Below, one piece after another: positions 56,475 to 64,000 of a stretch of DNA of 64,000 bases. The stretch comes from an uncultured Opitutales bacterium (GTDB taxonomy: Bacteria > Verrucomicrobiota > Verrucomicrobiia > Opitutales > Intestinicryptomonadaceae). The notes beneath the pieces are model-generated. The model did no database searches. It was not told where the DNA came from and saw only the letters and a program-made list of their open reading frames with translations. A program made the position numbers and the translations under genes. Within the stretch, counting starts at the first letter, position 1. Each line of letters opens with the position of its first letter. Where the stretch lies: positions 186,001-250,000 of the forward strand of contig CALXNZ010000001.1 of NCBI GenBank assembly GCA_944389885.1, written 5' to 3'.

Positions 56475-57456
56475 TATATATATCCGCCTTGTATTTCCTT
56501 AAATTCTCGGGATTCACAAACCAATCAATAGTCTGGCGCAAGCCTTCCTCCAAAGTGTACTGCGGCTTAAATCCCGTCGCCTTAACTATTTTGGAATTGT
56601 CGCACCACAATCTGTTCACCTCTGAATTTTTGGGCCTTATGCGATTGCTGTCAGTTTCAAATTCCACATCACTGTTCATCAGCCTTTTTATTATGTTCAA
56701 TGTATCTCCAATGGAAATCTCGTAATTTGAACCTATATTAAACTCCTGACCGGCGGAGTTTTCACAGGAAGCAACAGCTAAAAATCCGGAACAAGTATCC
56801 TTAACGTAGTTAAAGTCCCGCGTGGGAGAAGTATCCCCCAACTTTATCTTCTTTTTGCCTGAAGCTATTTGGGTGATAATTGTCGGTATGACCGCCCTCG
56901 CAGACTGTCTTGGACCGTATGTGTTAAAAGGTCTTGCTATCGAAACGGGCAGGTTAAAGGCATTATAAAAACTTTTAGCGATGGCATCAGCCCCTATTTT
57001 AGTTGCCGAATACGGAGATTGCGGCTGAAGCGGATGGTTTTCGTCAATAGGCACATATTTTGCGGTGCCGTAAACTTCGCTCGTTGAAGTCACCACAAGT
57101 TTGCCTACGCCGTTTTCCAACGCGGCTTTGCATACGTTCAAAGTTCCTCTTATATTTGTGTCAACGTAGCTTTCGGGCGCCGTATAGGAATATGGAATTG
57201 CTATGAGCGCCGCCAAATGAAATATTATGTCCGAACCTTTGGATATATGGTTCACATACGCCGAATCCCTAACGTCGCCGCAGACAATTTCAATATCGTC
57301 TTTGCAATCTACGTCTTCGAGCCAGCCCCAATTATTGAAAGAGTTGTACTGCGATAAAGCTTTTACAGTAGCCCCCTCTTTGACCAATCTCTCCGTCAAG
57401 TGCGAACCGATAAACCCGTCCGCCCCCGTAATTAGCACCTTTTTTCCCTTTAGCAT
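56467..57456 (-). CDS. legB: NAD-dependent GDP-sugar 4,6-dehydratase (LegB type)
   Basis: This 329-aa extended short-chain dehydrogenase starts at MLKGKKVLITGADGFIGSHL with the GxxGxxG motif; 33 upstream codons are rejected. The active-site tyrosine is in PYSATKIGADAIAKSFYNAF, the associated Thr/Ser segment in VVTSTSEVYGTAKYV, and the late region PRQSARAVIPTII with NFYVKDT-like NYVKDT. It would convert GDP-N-acetylglucosamine to the 4-keto-6-deoxy sugar, the first committed step. It heads the operon and overlaps legC. Confidence 0.91.
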   Translation of the reverse strand: MLKGKKVLITGADGFIGSHLTERLVKEGATVKALSQYNSFNNWGWLEDVDCKDDIEIVCGDVRDSAYVNHISKGSDIIFHLAALIAIPYSYTAPESYVDTNIRGTLNVCKAALENGVGKLVVTSTSEVYGTAKYVPIDENHPLQPQSPYSATKIGADAIAKSFYNAFNLPVSIARPFNTYGPRQSARAVIPTIITQIASGKKKIKLGDTSPTRDFNYVKDTCSGFLAVASCENSAGQEFNIGSNYEISIGDTLNIIKRLMNSDVEFETDSNRIRPKNSEVNRLWCDNSKIVKATGFKPQYTLEEGLRQTIDWFVNPENLRKYKADIYNV

Positions 57457-57527
57457 ACAATCCGACCGTTTGTCCGCGATTTTCCCGGCAAGCCACTTTT
57501 GCAGCGCTTGTCGGAATAGTGGTAAAA

Positions 57528-57555
57528 AATCTAAAACGGAACCTTTTTCAGTCAA
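57528..57555 (-). promoter_or_regulatory. Possible promoter of the leg operon
   Basis: On the minus strand TTGACT (57555-57550) is followed after 16 bp by TAGATT (57533-57528), about 65 nt before the legB ATG and just after the upstream terminator. The -10 match is partial. Confidence 0.35.
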
Positions 57556-57588
57556 GATAAAACGCCTTCCACACCGTATAAAGAGACT

Positions 57589-57614
57589 AAAAAAGCGCAG
57601 GCATTATCCCGCGC
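57589..57614 (-). terminator. Intrinsic terminator after the beta-helix enzyme gene
   Basis: On the minus strand a 7-bp stem (57614-57608 with 57601-57595, one G-U) and a 6-base loop are followed by six T residues (57594-57589). It lies 27 bp after the stop at 57641 and separates this gene from the leg operon. Confidence 0.85.
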
Positions 57615-57640
57615 CAAAATTGGCAAAAACTACTTTTGCA

Positions 57641-59992
57641 TCAATTTAAATCAACTTTGTCGAGCAGCCTATTCCCCTGCACCACGACATTCGACACGGT
57701 CTCTTTATCAAAATAGACGCTCGGATTTTTGACATTAGGAGATTTGATATACATATTGTCAACTATGCGTATATTTGAAGAAGATGTCACAAAGAATGAC
57801 CCCCTGTACTCCTTTAGAGTATTTCTCGGAGTGAAATTTATAAAAGTATTTTTCCAAAAAGTGACATTGCTCGCCGAAGCTATAGTGGCGACCATACCGA
57901 AAGTATCCTTAAAAGTATTACCTTCAAAAAGAATATTCTTTAGAATTGGATAAGATGTCTGTTCATATGATGGATCCGCGGCTATATACGCTCCGATAAA
58001 CACGTCCCTCTCGTATCCGAAATTGCTTACGCCCAGAGGATTTGAAGTATCGAAAATATTGTTTCGCAACACTACGTTATCCACGCCGAACCCCTCGCAC
58101 CAAATATTGGTGGTGTATCCCGTTTCAAGTTTTACAGCGCCCATTTCGTTGCGTCTGAATCTGCAATTTTCTATTGTGACGTCTCTTGCTAAAACAAGTA
58201 TCCCACGGGCCCGATTGCTGTGAAAATAACAATCTCTCACTATTACGTTGCGGGTGTCGTAAGTCTTGTCGAACATGATATACTTCGATTTCTCCGGACC
58301 AGGTATATCGGAGTTGAAGAATATTTCAAATTTGCCGTCATCAAGTTTTTTCGCCCCGGTGCGCATCGCCGAAAAATTTGCCGGAGAGTAGTCGTTGTTT
58401 CTGAACTCTATCATAGCCCCATCCGCTCCGTAATTATGCCTCGACACAATCGAATTTGAAGACTTCTTTACACCGTAAGAGGAACAATCGTGGAAATTTA
58501 TGCAATCGTCTGCCCCCTGTGAAAATTCGCAGTTTTCCAATTTTATGAACCCGCAAGATTGCGCTACATGCATGTGGTCGGCGGTAGTGGTGATTACATG
58601 TTTTGGTTTGTCCTTTGGAATTATTATATTTACATTTTTAAGGTATGTGTATTTTTGTGTTCCGCTAATTACCAACCCGTGTCCTGCGGAGGACCAAATA
58701 TTGATATTGCGAAGCGTAATATTCTCATTGGAAAATAGAGTAAAGGCTCCCATATCATAATAGTAGTGCTGCATTCTATAATACTGCCCAACAGCTAATT
58801 TTTTGCTAAAATTGTATCCGCCGTAAATGCGCAATACGTTATCCGACACCCATTCGGTCTTAGGTTTTGTATTGGGGCGGCCCAAAAACATCTCGTACGC
58901 CATTGTGAGACCGTCTTCAACCCCTACGGACTTCTCCTTTACGTCCCATGCCGACAGCGTAGCAGCCCTCACATAACCCCTATACGGAAATTTTTTATAA
59001 TCCACAAATTCATAATCTATATACCTATTTTCTAAAGGGATATTCCTATCTTTTTGAATTTTTACTACTTTTACGATACTCGCCAAAGGATCGTTTTCCC
59101 AATCCCAATCCATATTGAAATCCCGAAGTTCAATTCTGCGGCAATTAGTCACTACAAAGCTAATTCCATTTTTCTTGCGGTAAACGAAAGTCGAGCCGTT
59201 GCCGTCAAACGTAAAGTCGGACATCCCGTCTATACAAACTGAACCGTCCTCCACCATTGAATACACGGCATTTTTTTCAAAAACGAGACGGGACGCCTTT
59301 ACTTTTTTACAATAAGCTATGGCCTCCGCGAATCTTTTGAGCATAATTTTTTCTCCCGGAATTATTCCGAAACGCTTTGCCTCCACAACTTCACCCTTAG
59401 CATTTTGCGGAAGTTCAACATTAAATTCCCTTGCCCCGACAGGCAGGGTAGATTTATCCATATCGTATGGAGCGGGATTTTCAGTTATGGATACATGAGA
59501 GTCCAATATCCCCTCAACTATTTTAAAATCTTTAATATAGCCTTTAATCATATTATGGGCTATAAATTGCATGTTAAATCCCTTCTCACCATCGCCAGTA
59601 AATGGAAGTTTCAGATTTATCTCGCCGGCGGTAAAGGTCTGGTTGTTTATGAGGAGATCGTTTCCGCCTTCAAAACCGTCGCGGACAAGCATATGGACAA
59701 AGGAATCTTTTTCTGAAGATACCTTCTCCACATTTATTTTCATCATCACGGTATATTGCTTCTTTGCTTCAAACCTCCCTTTCGGCAGAAACACCAACGG
59801 AGTAAAACCTTTGGTCGATGTCTTAAAAGTATCGAAATACATTACCTTTCCGTCTTTCGATATGGTGGCCACGTTTTTAAACACTTCCGTCCCGGACTCC
59901 GCAAAATTTTCAACTACAATTTTTTCTTTCGCATTTAACATGACGCATGACAACGCAAATACAAAAAAAACAGCCAACCCGTAAAATCTCAT
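57641..59992 (-). CDS. Secreted right-handed beta-helix enzyme, GH110-like
   Basis: This 783-aa protein has a signal peptide (LAVFFVFALSCVMLNA). Residues of about 25-190 form a beta-sandwich-like leader. A long parallel beta-helix follows, seen as repeats of short strands such as ENITLRNINIWSSAGHGLVI, FIKLENCEFSQGADDCINFH and RDVTIENCRFRRNEMGAVKL. The ADDCINFH segment and RGILVLA-VTIENCRF pair resemble the catalytic coils of GH110 alpha-galactosidases. The assignment is by motif memory; other polygalacturonase- or pectate-lyase-like helices are possible. It likely acts on host or algal galactose-containing glycans outside the cell. It has its own terminator. Confidence 0.72.
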   Translation of the reverse strand: MRFYGLAVFFVFALSCVMLNAKEKIVVENFAESGTEVFKNVATISKDGKVMYFDTFKTSTKGFTPLVFLPKGRFEAKKQYTVMMKINVEKVSSEKDSFVHMLVRDGFEGGNDLLINNQTFTAGEINLKLPFTGDGEKGFNMQFIAHNMIKGYIKDFKIVEGILDSHVSITENPAPYDMDKSTLPVGAREFNVELPQNAKGEVVEAKRFGIIPGEKIMLKRFAEAIAYCKKVKASRLVFEKNAVYSMVEDGSVCIDGMSDFTFDGNGSTFVYRKKNGISFVVTNCRRIELRDFNMDWDWENDPLASIVKVVKIQKDRNIPLENRYIDYEFVDYKKFPYRGYVRAATLSAWDVKEKSVGVEDGLTMAYEMFLGRPNTKPKTEWVSDNVLRIYGGYNFSKKLAVGQYYRMQHYYYDMGAFTLFSNENITLRNINIWSSAGHGLVISGTQKYTYLKNVNIIIPKDKPKHVITTTADHMHVAQSCGFIKLENCEFSQGADDCINFHDCSSYGVKKSSNSIVSRHNYGADGAMIEFRNNDYSPANFSAMRTGAKKLDDGKFEIFFNSDIPGPEKSKYIMFDKTYDTRNVIVRDCYFHSNRARGILVLARDVTIENCRFRRNEMGAVKLETGYTTNIWCEGFGVDNVVLRNNIFDTSNPLGVSNFGYERDVFIGAYIAADPSYEQTSYPILKNILFEGNTFKDTFGMVATIASASNVTFWKNTFINFTPRNTLKEYRGSFFVTSSSNIRIVDNMYIKSPNVKNPSVYFDKETVSNVVVQGNRLLDKVDLN

Positions 59993-60086
59993 AATTCTGT
60001 CCTCCTTCTCTTTTTAACGGCGATTACGCATACCGCCTGCAGATTTTTAATTTTCAAAAAATCTTTGTAAAGACTAAAAGACAAAA

Positions 60087-61508
60087 TCAATCCCACGGAA
60101 GCTTTATGCCTTTCAGAGGCTCCAGTGATACAAGGTCCTGAGGATTATAAATCTTTCCCCTGTTTAGTATATTCCTGGGATCGAAACGGCTCTTAATTGA
60201 ACGCAAAAACTTCATTTCGGAATCGGAGTGCTGCAGCGACATGTATTTTGATTTCAGCATGCCTATGCCGTGCTCTCCGGATACCGCTCCCCCGCATTTT
60301 ATGGCTTCTCTTATTGCCATATCCATACAAATGAGGGCCCGCGAACGCTCTCCGGGAATATTGCCGTCATACATAAAATGTATGTGGTAATTGCCGTCGG
60401 CAGCATGCCCGAAAACGGGAGCCGGCAAGCCGCTCTCAGATGATATCTTTCTGAAAGCCCTAAAATACGGCGCTGCCATATCGATAGGCAAAACTATGTC
60501 CTGGGACACTTTCGTATTGCCGAGCATGTACATAGACGGAGACGATTTCCTGCGCACCTGCCTAAACCTCTCGGCTTCCTCGGGAGTGCGGGCAAACCTG
60601 CAATCGCAATCGCACAACAGCTTTACAAACTCCCTGGCCTGTTCGTTGCAAGAAGCTCCGCAATATGAGTCAAACTCCGCCAAAAGCGCCGCACAGCCAG
60701 GTTCAAATTCGAGGCCGGTATCGCAATGCCTCACGCACTCTATGGTCAGCGAATCCATAAACTCAAGCATCGACGGCTGGAGGCTACTGCGCATTATTCT
60801 TTCGACGCTTTTAAAAGCCAAGTTATCGCTTTTAAAAAACGCTATTGCAAAAGTTCTGGACTTAGGAGCAGGCAACAGTTTTAACCATGCCTCGGCCACG
60901 ACCCCAAGAGTCCCCTCCGTACCTATGAAAAAGTCGCGCAGATTTTCTCCGACGCTAAATTTTCGCAAGGGTCTGCCGCAATTTAGGCGTGTTCCGTCGG
61001 CCAAAAACGCGGTAAGGGCCAATACGTAGTCCCGTGTGACCCCGTATTTTGCCGCTCTCAATCCCCCCGCATTACACGCTATGTTTCCGCCTATCGAGCA
61101 AAACTTGTGTGAAGATGGATCGGGCGGATAAAAAAATCCGAATTTATTTGCCGCCGCATCTATGCGGGCCGTGACTGCGCCCGCCCCGACATGGGCAATG
61201 CGCGATTTGGGATTTACCCTAATAAAACTAATCCCCGACATGTCCAACACCACTCCGCCGCATTTAGGGACAGCCCCGCCGGCGCAACCCGTTCCGCTTC
61301 CGCGCACCGTCACAGGAACCCTTCGGGCGTATGCGAGCCCCAAAATATTTCCCACTTCTTCAACCTTTCGGGCAAGCAACACAGCGCTCGGTTTAAAGCT
61401 TATGCGCATGTGGTCCAAAGACGCGTTGAATAGGGATTTATCCGAGGTATCCACGCGTATTCCCGCTTTTATTGCATCGTCTAAAAAACGCCCTATTTCA
61501 GATTTCAC
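60087..61508 (-). CDS. glcD: FAD-linked oxidase of the glycolate oxidase subunit D type
   Basis: This 473-aa protein has the FAD-binding PCMH domain: RRVPVTVRGSGTGCAGGAVP, VLDMSGISFIRV and DPSSHKFCSIGGNIACNAGG, then AAKYGVTRDYVLAL. The C-terminal FAD oxidase domain ends with VFGHAADGNYHIHFMY and GGAVSGEHGIGMLKSKYM, the histidine-containing signature of GlcD and D-lactate dehydrogenases. It oxidises a small 2-hydroxy acid. No glcE or glcF partner is adjacent, so the exact substrate and electron acceptor are uncertain. Confidence 0.9.
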   Translation of the reverse strand: MKSEIGRFLDDAIKAGIRVDTSDKSLFNASLDHMRISFKPSAVLLARKVEEVGNILGLAYARRVPVTVRGSGTGCAGGAVPKCGGVVLDMSGISFIRVNPKSRIAHVGAGAVTARIDAAANKFGFFYPPDPSSHKFCSIGGNIACNAGGLRAAKYGVTRDYVLALTAFLADGTRLNCGRPLRKFSVGENLRDFFIGTEGTLGVVAEAWLKLLPAPKSRTFAIAFFKSDNLAFKSVERIMRSSLQPSMLEFMDSLTIECVRHCDTGLEFEPGCAALLAEFDSYCGASCNEQAREFVKLLCDCDCRFARTPEEAERFRQVRRKSSPSMYMLGNTKVSQDIVLPIDMAAPYFRAFRKISSESGLPAPVFGHAADGNYHIHFMYDGNIPGERSRALICMDMAIREAIKCGGAVSGEHGIGMLKSKYMSLQHSDSEMKFLRSIKSRFDPRNILNRGKIYNPQDLVSLEPLKGIKLPWD

Positions 61509-61616
61509 GCTTCAATAATTTTTCAAACCGGCAACAAACTCAATCTTTTATTTCTCCTATAAAAGAAGATTACAAGGCCGCAGAGATAAGCTATGCTAAA
61601 GCCCTACTCTGAAAAA

Positions 61617-62534
61617 TCAGCGCTTCTGGGCTTTTGAATATTCCGAAATAATGTCGTCCGATACAAGTTGGGTGTATATCTGGGTTGTCGAGAGATCGCT
61701 GTGGCCAAGCATTTCCCTTATCGACATGAGATTTGCGCCGTCGCGCAAGAGATGGGTTGCGAACGAATGCCGCAACATGTGGGGCTTAACATTGCAAGCT
61801 ATCCCCGCCAAAGCCGCGTACTTTTTAAGGTTATACCAGAAAGTCTTCCGCGACAGCTTGCGGCCGCGCTTGGTTATGAACAATTCCGACGCCGTCGATT
61901 TTTTTATTTCCGGGCGAATCCTCAGCCACGCGTCTATTGCCGAAGCCGCAAGTTTTCCGAACGGCACAAGGCGCGTTTTTTCTCCCTTTCCGCGAACGCG
62001 CAATATCGCGTTCTCCAAGTCTATATCCGCAAACTGCAGGCCGCAAAGTTCAGATACACGCAATCCGCTTCCGTACATTAATTCAAGCATGGCTTTATCG
62101 CGCACGCGCTCAAATTTGACATCTTCGGAAGCTTTTTCTATTATGGCATCTATCTGGCCCGCCTCGAGAACTCTCGGGACTTCGCGGCGCACCTTCGGCC
62201 GCGCGAGAATGTCGCAAAGATTTTTTTTCCACACTCCGTTATCCACCAGCCAAAACGCAAAAGACTTCAACGCGCTTAGCCTGCGGGCCTGCGACGACGC
62301 TTTTGTCTTTCTGGAGAGCTCGCCGAGCCACGCCACAAGATCGTCGTCCGAAACGCCCGCGAAGTCCGATATTCCCCTCCTGGAAAGAAATTCCGCAAAC
62401 AATGTCAAATCGGAAATATAAGACGAGCTCGTATTTTTGCTCCGGCACAATTCAAGTTCGAGATAATATTTAAAGTCGGCTATAGTGTCGAAAAGCTTTT
62501 GGTTTACTTCGGACTTCTCTTTAGGTTCTGACAT
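61617..62534 (-). CDS. xerD: Tyrosine recombinase XerC/XerD
   Basis: This 305-aa protein has the two domains of chromosome-dimer resolving recombinases: a helical core-binding domain (about 15-105) and a catalytic domain. Catalytic residues are R159 (GSGLRVSEL), K183 (RVRGKGEKTR), H252 and R255 (HMLRHSFATHLL), H278 (LGHSDLSTTQIY) and Y287. Those features and its length favour a housekeeping Xer over a phage integrase. It acts at dif during replication termination with FtsK. It lies 3 bp after meaB. XerC and XerD cannot be separated from sequence alone. Confidence 0.92.
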   Translation of the reverse strand: MSEPKEKSEVNQKLFDTIADFKYYLELELCRSKNTSSSYISDLTLFAEFLSRRGISDFAGVSDDDLVAWLGELSRKTKASSQARRLSALKSFAFWLVDNGVWKKNLCDILARPKVRREVPRVLEAGQIDAIIEKASEDVKFERVRDKAMLELMYGSGLRVSELCGLQFADIDLENAILRVRGKGEKTRLVPFGKLAASAIDAWLRIRPEIKKSTASELFITKRGRKLSRKTFWYNLKKYAALAGIACNVKPHMLRHSFATHLLRDGANLMSIREMLGHSDLSTTQIYTQLVSDDIISEYSKAQKR

Positions 62535-62537
62535 TCT

Positions 62538-63653
62538 TTAAATTGATTTCTCCATAAGATTTTTGACAGCCGTAGCCACAGTTATGGCTCCTGAATTTAT
62601 GAGTTTCTTATAATGCTCGATAGTCTGCTGCATGTTGGGCCGCTTATGGAATTCGCGCAACACCTCCGCTTCGAGCAAAGTTTTAAACCACTCCAATTTT
62701 TGTTCCGCGCGCCGCTGGGCCATATATCCGGATTTTCCGACCGAATCCTTAAATTTGCAAAGCATGTCCCAAGCCTCATGCACTCCCATGCCGGTATGGG
62801 CGGAGCATACCTCGCAGAACGGGGACCAACCGGGAGTTGGGCTATTTAGGAAATGAAGAACCCCGGCAAGCTCCGCCTTTTTGAGCATCGACTTCTCGCG
62901 CATATTACCATCGCATTTGTTGACGAGAATACCGTCGGCAAGCTCTATTACGCCCTTTTTTATGCCCTGCAATTCGTCGCCCTGGGCCGCAAGCTGTATA
63001 AGAAGAAAGAAATCAGTCATTGAACGCACGGTGACTTCGCTCTGCCCAACACCCACGGTCTCTACCAAAATGACGTCGAATCCAGCGGCCTCGCAAAGTA
63101 CCATAGTCTCGCGGCTCTTTCGGGCCACTCCTCCGAGAACGCCGCTGGAAGGCGAAGGCCTAATAAAAGCTTTGGAGTTGCGCGAAAGTTTTTCCATTCT
63201 GGTTTTATCGCCAAGAATACTTCCTCCCGTCACGCTGCTCGATGGATCCACGGCCAGCACCGCAACTTTTTTGCCGAACTCCTCGCACAGCATCGAACCG
63301 AAGGTTTCTATAAACGAGGATTTCCCCGCCCCTGGAACTCCCGTTATGCCTATTCTAAACGCCTTTCCCGCGTGCGGAATAAGCTCGGACAGCAATGCTT
63401 GGGCTTTTTCAAAATGCGCATCGGCATTGCTCTCTATGAGAGTTATAGCCCTTCCCAAAATTGTCCTGTCGCCCGCCAAAACTCCGTCTTTGTATTCCTG
63501 CAATGACAATTCCCTGCGCTTGGGGCGCGGCGCATGGGAAATTGTATTGTCTTCGCCGCTCTTGACTCCCTGCATTACGGAAGTCGTAAAAAATCTTTTG
63601 TCGGCCCCGTCCGGAACCCATTCCGGCATAGTCCTGTTTTCTTCGTCTGGCAT
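62538..63653 (-). CDS. meaB: MeaB/ArgK family GTPase
   Basis: This 371-aa G3E GTPase protects or loads the adenosylcobalamin-dependent methylmalonyl-CoA mutase. Motifs are Walker A GITGVPGAGKSSFIETFG, the Asp-rich VLAVDPSSSVTGGSILGDKT, RPSPSSGVLGG, VILVETVGVGQSE and the base-specificity LADGILVNKCDG. The N-terminal roughly 50 residues are longer than usual and look unstructured. No mutase gene is in the window. It is between rmuC (6 bp) and the recombinase (3 bp). Confidence 0.93.
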   Translation of the reverse strand: MPDEENRTMPEWVPDGADKRFFTTSVMQGVKSGEDNTISHAPRPKRRELSLQEYKDGVLAGDRTILGRAITLIESNADAHFEKAQALLSELIPHAGKAFRIGITGVPGAGKSSFIETFGSMLCEEFGKKVAVLAVDPSSSVTGGSILGDKTRMEKLSRNSKAFIRPSPSSGVLGGVARKSRETMVLCEAAGFDVILVETVGVGQSEVTVRSMTDFFLLIQLAAQGDELQGIKKGVIELADGILVNKCDGNMREKSMLKKAELAGVLHFLNSPTPGWSPFCEVCSAHTGMGVHEAWDMLCKFKDSVGKSGYMAQRRAEQKLEWFKTLLEAEVLREFHKRPNMQQTIEHYKKLINSGAITVATAVKNLMEKSI

Positions 63654-63658
63654 AATTT

Positions 63659-64000
63659 TTAAATCTCCTCTACTTCATCCTCCGAGATGCTTGACGCGTC
63701 TATTTTAGACTTTGTCTTTGCGCCCAACATGCGCAACTTCTCCGCGGAGGAAATTATGTTTCCGCTACCGTTTGAAAGGGTCTTTTCAGCGTCCGCGTAG
63801 GCCGCGGAAATCTGGGAAATTCTATTCCCGACAAGGGCGAATTTGTCCAGAAAAATCTTAACTTTATCGTAAAGCTTTCCTCCTGCTTCGGCTATTTTTA
63901 TGGCGTTGCGCTGTTGTTTGTCACCACGCCATATATGCTCCACCACTCTCAACATTCCCATGAGAGTGGAAGGCGTGACAAGCACTATTTTATCCGCATA
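63659..64000 (-). CDS. rmuC: DNA recombination protein RmuC, C-terminal part
   Basis: Only the last 113 residues are inside the window. They begin YADKIVLVTPSTLMGMLRVV, the hallmark of RmuC, followed by EHIWRGDKQQRNAIKIAEAG and a helical stretch KLYDKVKIFLDKFALVGNRI. RmuC is a nuclease-fold, coiled-coil protein implicated in limiting inversions; its catalytic core lies beyond the window edge. An apparent start inside the window at 63985 is an internal GTG. It precedes meaB by 6 bp. Confidence 0.88.
   Translation of the reverse strand, partial: YADKIVLVTPSTLMGMLRVVEHIWRGDKQQRNAIKIAEAGGKLYDKVKIFLDKFALVGNRISQISAAYADAEKTLSNGSGNIISSAEKLRMLGAKTKSKIDASSISEDEVEEI

Noticed and set aside
61617-62534. 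Tyrosine recombinase as the integrase of a mobile element
   Set aside because: It has the length and core of XerC/XerD, sits 3 bp from meaB, and no att-like repeats, phage genes or transposase are near.

Overview
The window reads as a chromosomal segment of a Gram-negative, host- or particle-associated polysaccharide user. A Verrucomicrobiota bacterium of the Opitutae type is the best guess. This is an inference from a PEP-CTERM protein with a VIPEPS...RRRK tail, weak Shine-Dalgarno signals, beta-helix and GH10 glycan enzymes, and a 13-gene complex I operon beside housekeeping genes. No phage, insertion sequence or CRISPR array was seen. Most genes lie on the minus strand.

Layout. 1-3.6 kb: a beta-CASP metallo-beta-lactamase protein cut by the window edge, a ThiS-like sulfur carrier 1 bp upstream of it, and a membrane protein made only of PAS domains. 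3.6-3.9 kb: a gene-free interval that folds on paper into a multi-helix RNA followed by a U tract. 3.9-8.7 kb: tig-clpP-clpX, a Sua5-family tRNA modification enzyme, rpsR and tRNA-Arg. 8.8-16.5 kb: a secreted glycerophosphodiester phosphodiesterase, a UvrD/PcrA helicase, aroQ, a NIF3 protein, a GH10 xylanase broken by an in-frame TGA, and a Tat-type FAD oxidoreductase.

16.5-26.6 kb holds the most unusual locus. A 603-aa protein (FHA-like region, two CxxC pairs, P-loop GTPase) overlaps the start of a 1567-aa membrane protein with an apparently inactive trypsin-like domain. Divergently transcribed is a 1137-aa membrane-anchored TIR protein with at least three repeat-like C-terminal units. The two promoters face apart, and a perfect palindrome overlaps one -35 box. 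This architecture suggests a GTPase-controlled, membrane-linked TIR immune or conflict system.

26.7-32.3 kb: a DUF481 outer-membrane protein, a stand-alone 5'-3' exonuclease, an 11-repeat Sel1 protein, TrpB2 and a small lipoprotein. 32.3-45.7 kb: nuoB to nuoN in order, without nuoA at the head. Just upstream is a proline-rich membrane protein, then folC, tRNA-Pro and the PEP-CTERM protein. 50.9-57.5 kb: an overlapping seven-gene operon (legB, legC, legH, legI, legG, ptmE, legF) that would convert a GDP-sugar to CMP-legionaminic acid for surface glycosylation. 57.6-64 kb: a GH110-like beta-helix enzyme, a GlcD-type FAD oxidase, a XerC/D recombinase, MeaB and the 3' end of rmuC.

Start sites were moved inward from the longest open frame wherever the extension would run into a tRNA or neighbouring gene, or lacked homology-like sequence. 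All assignments come from reading motifs by eye; no database search was run.
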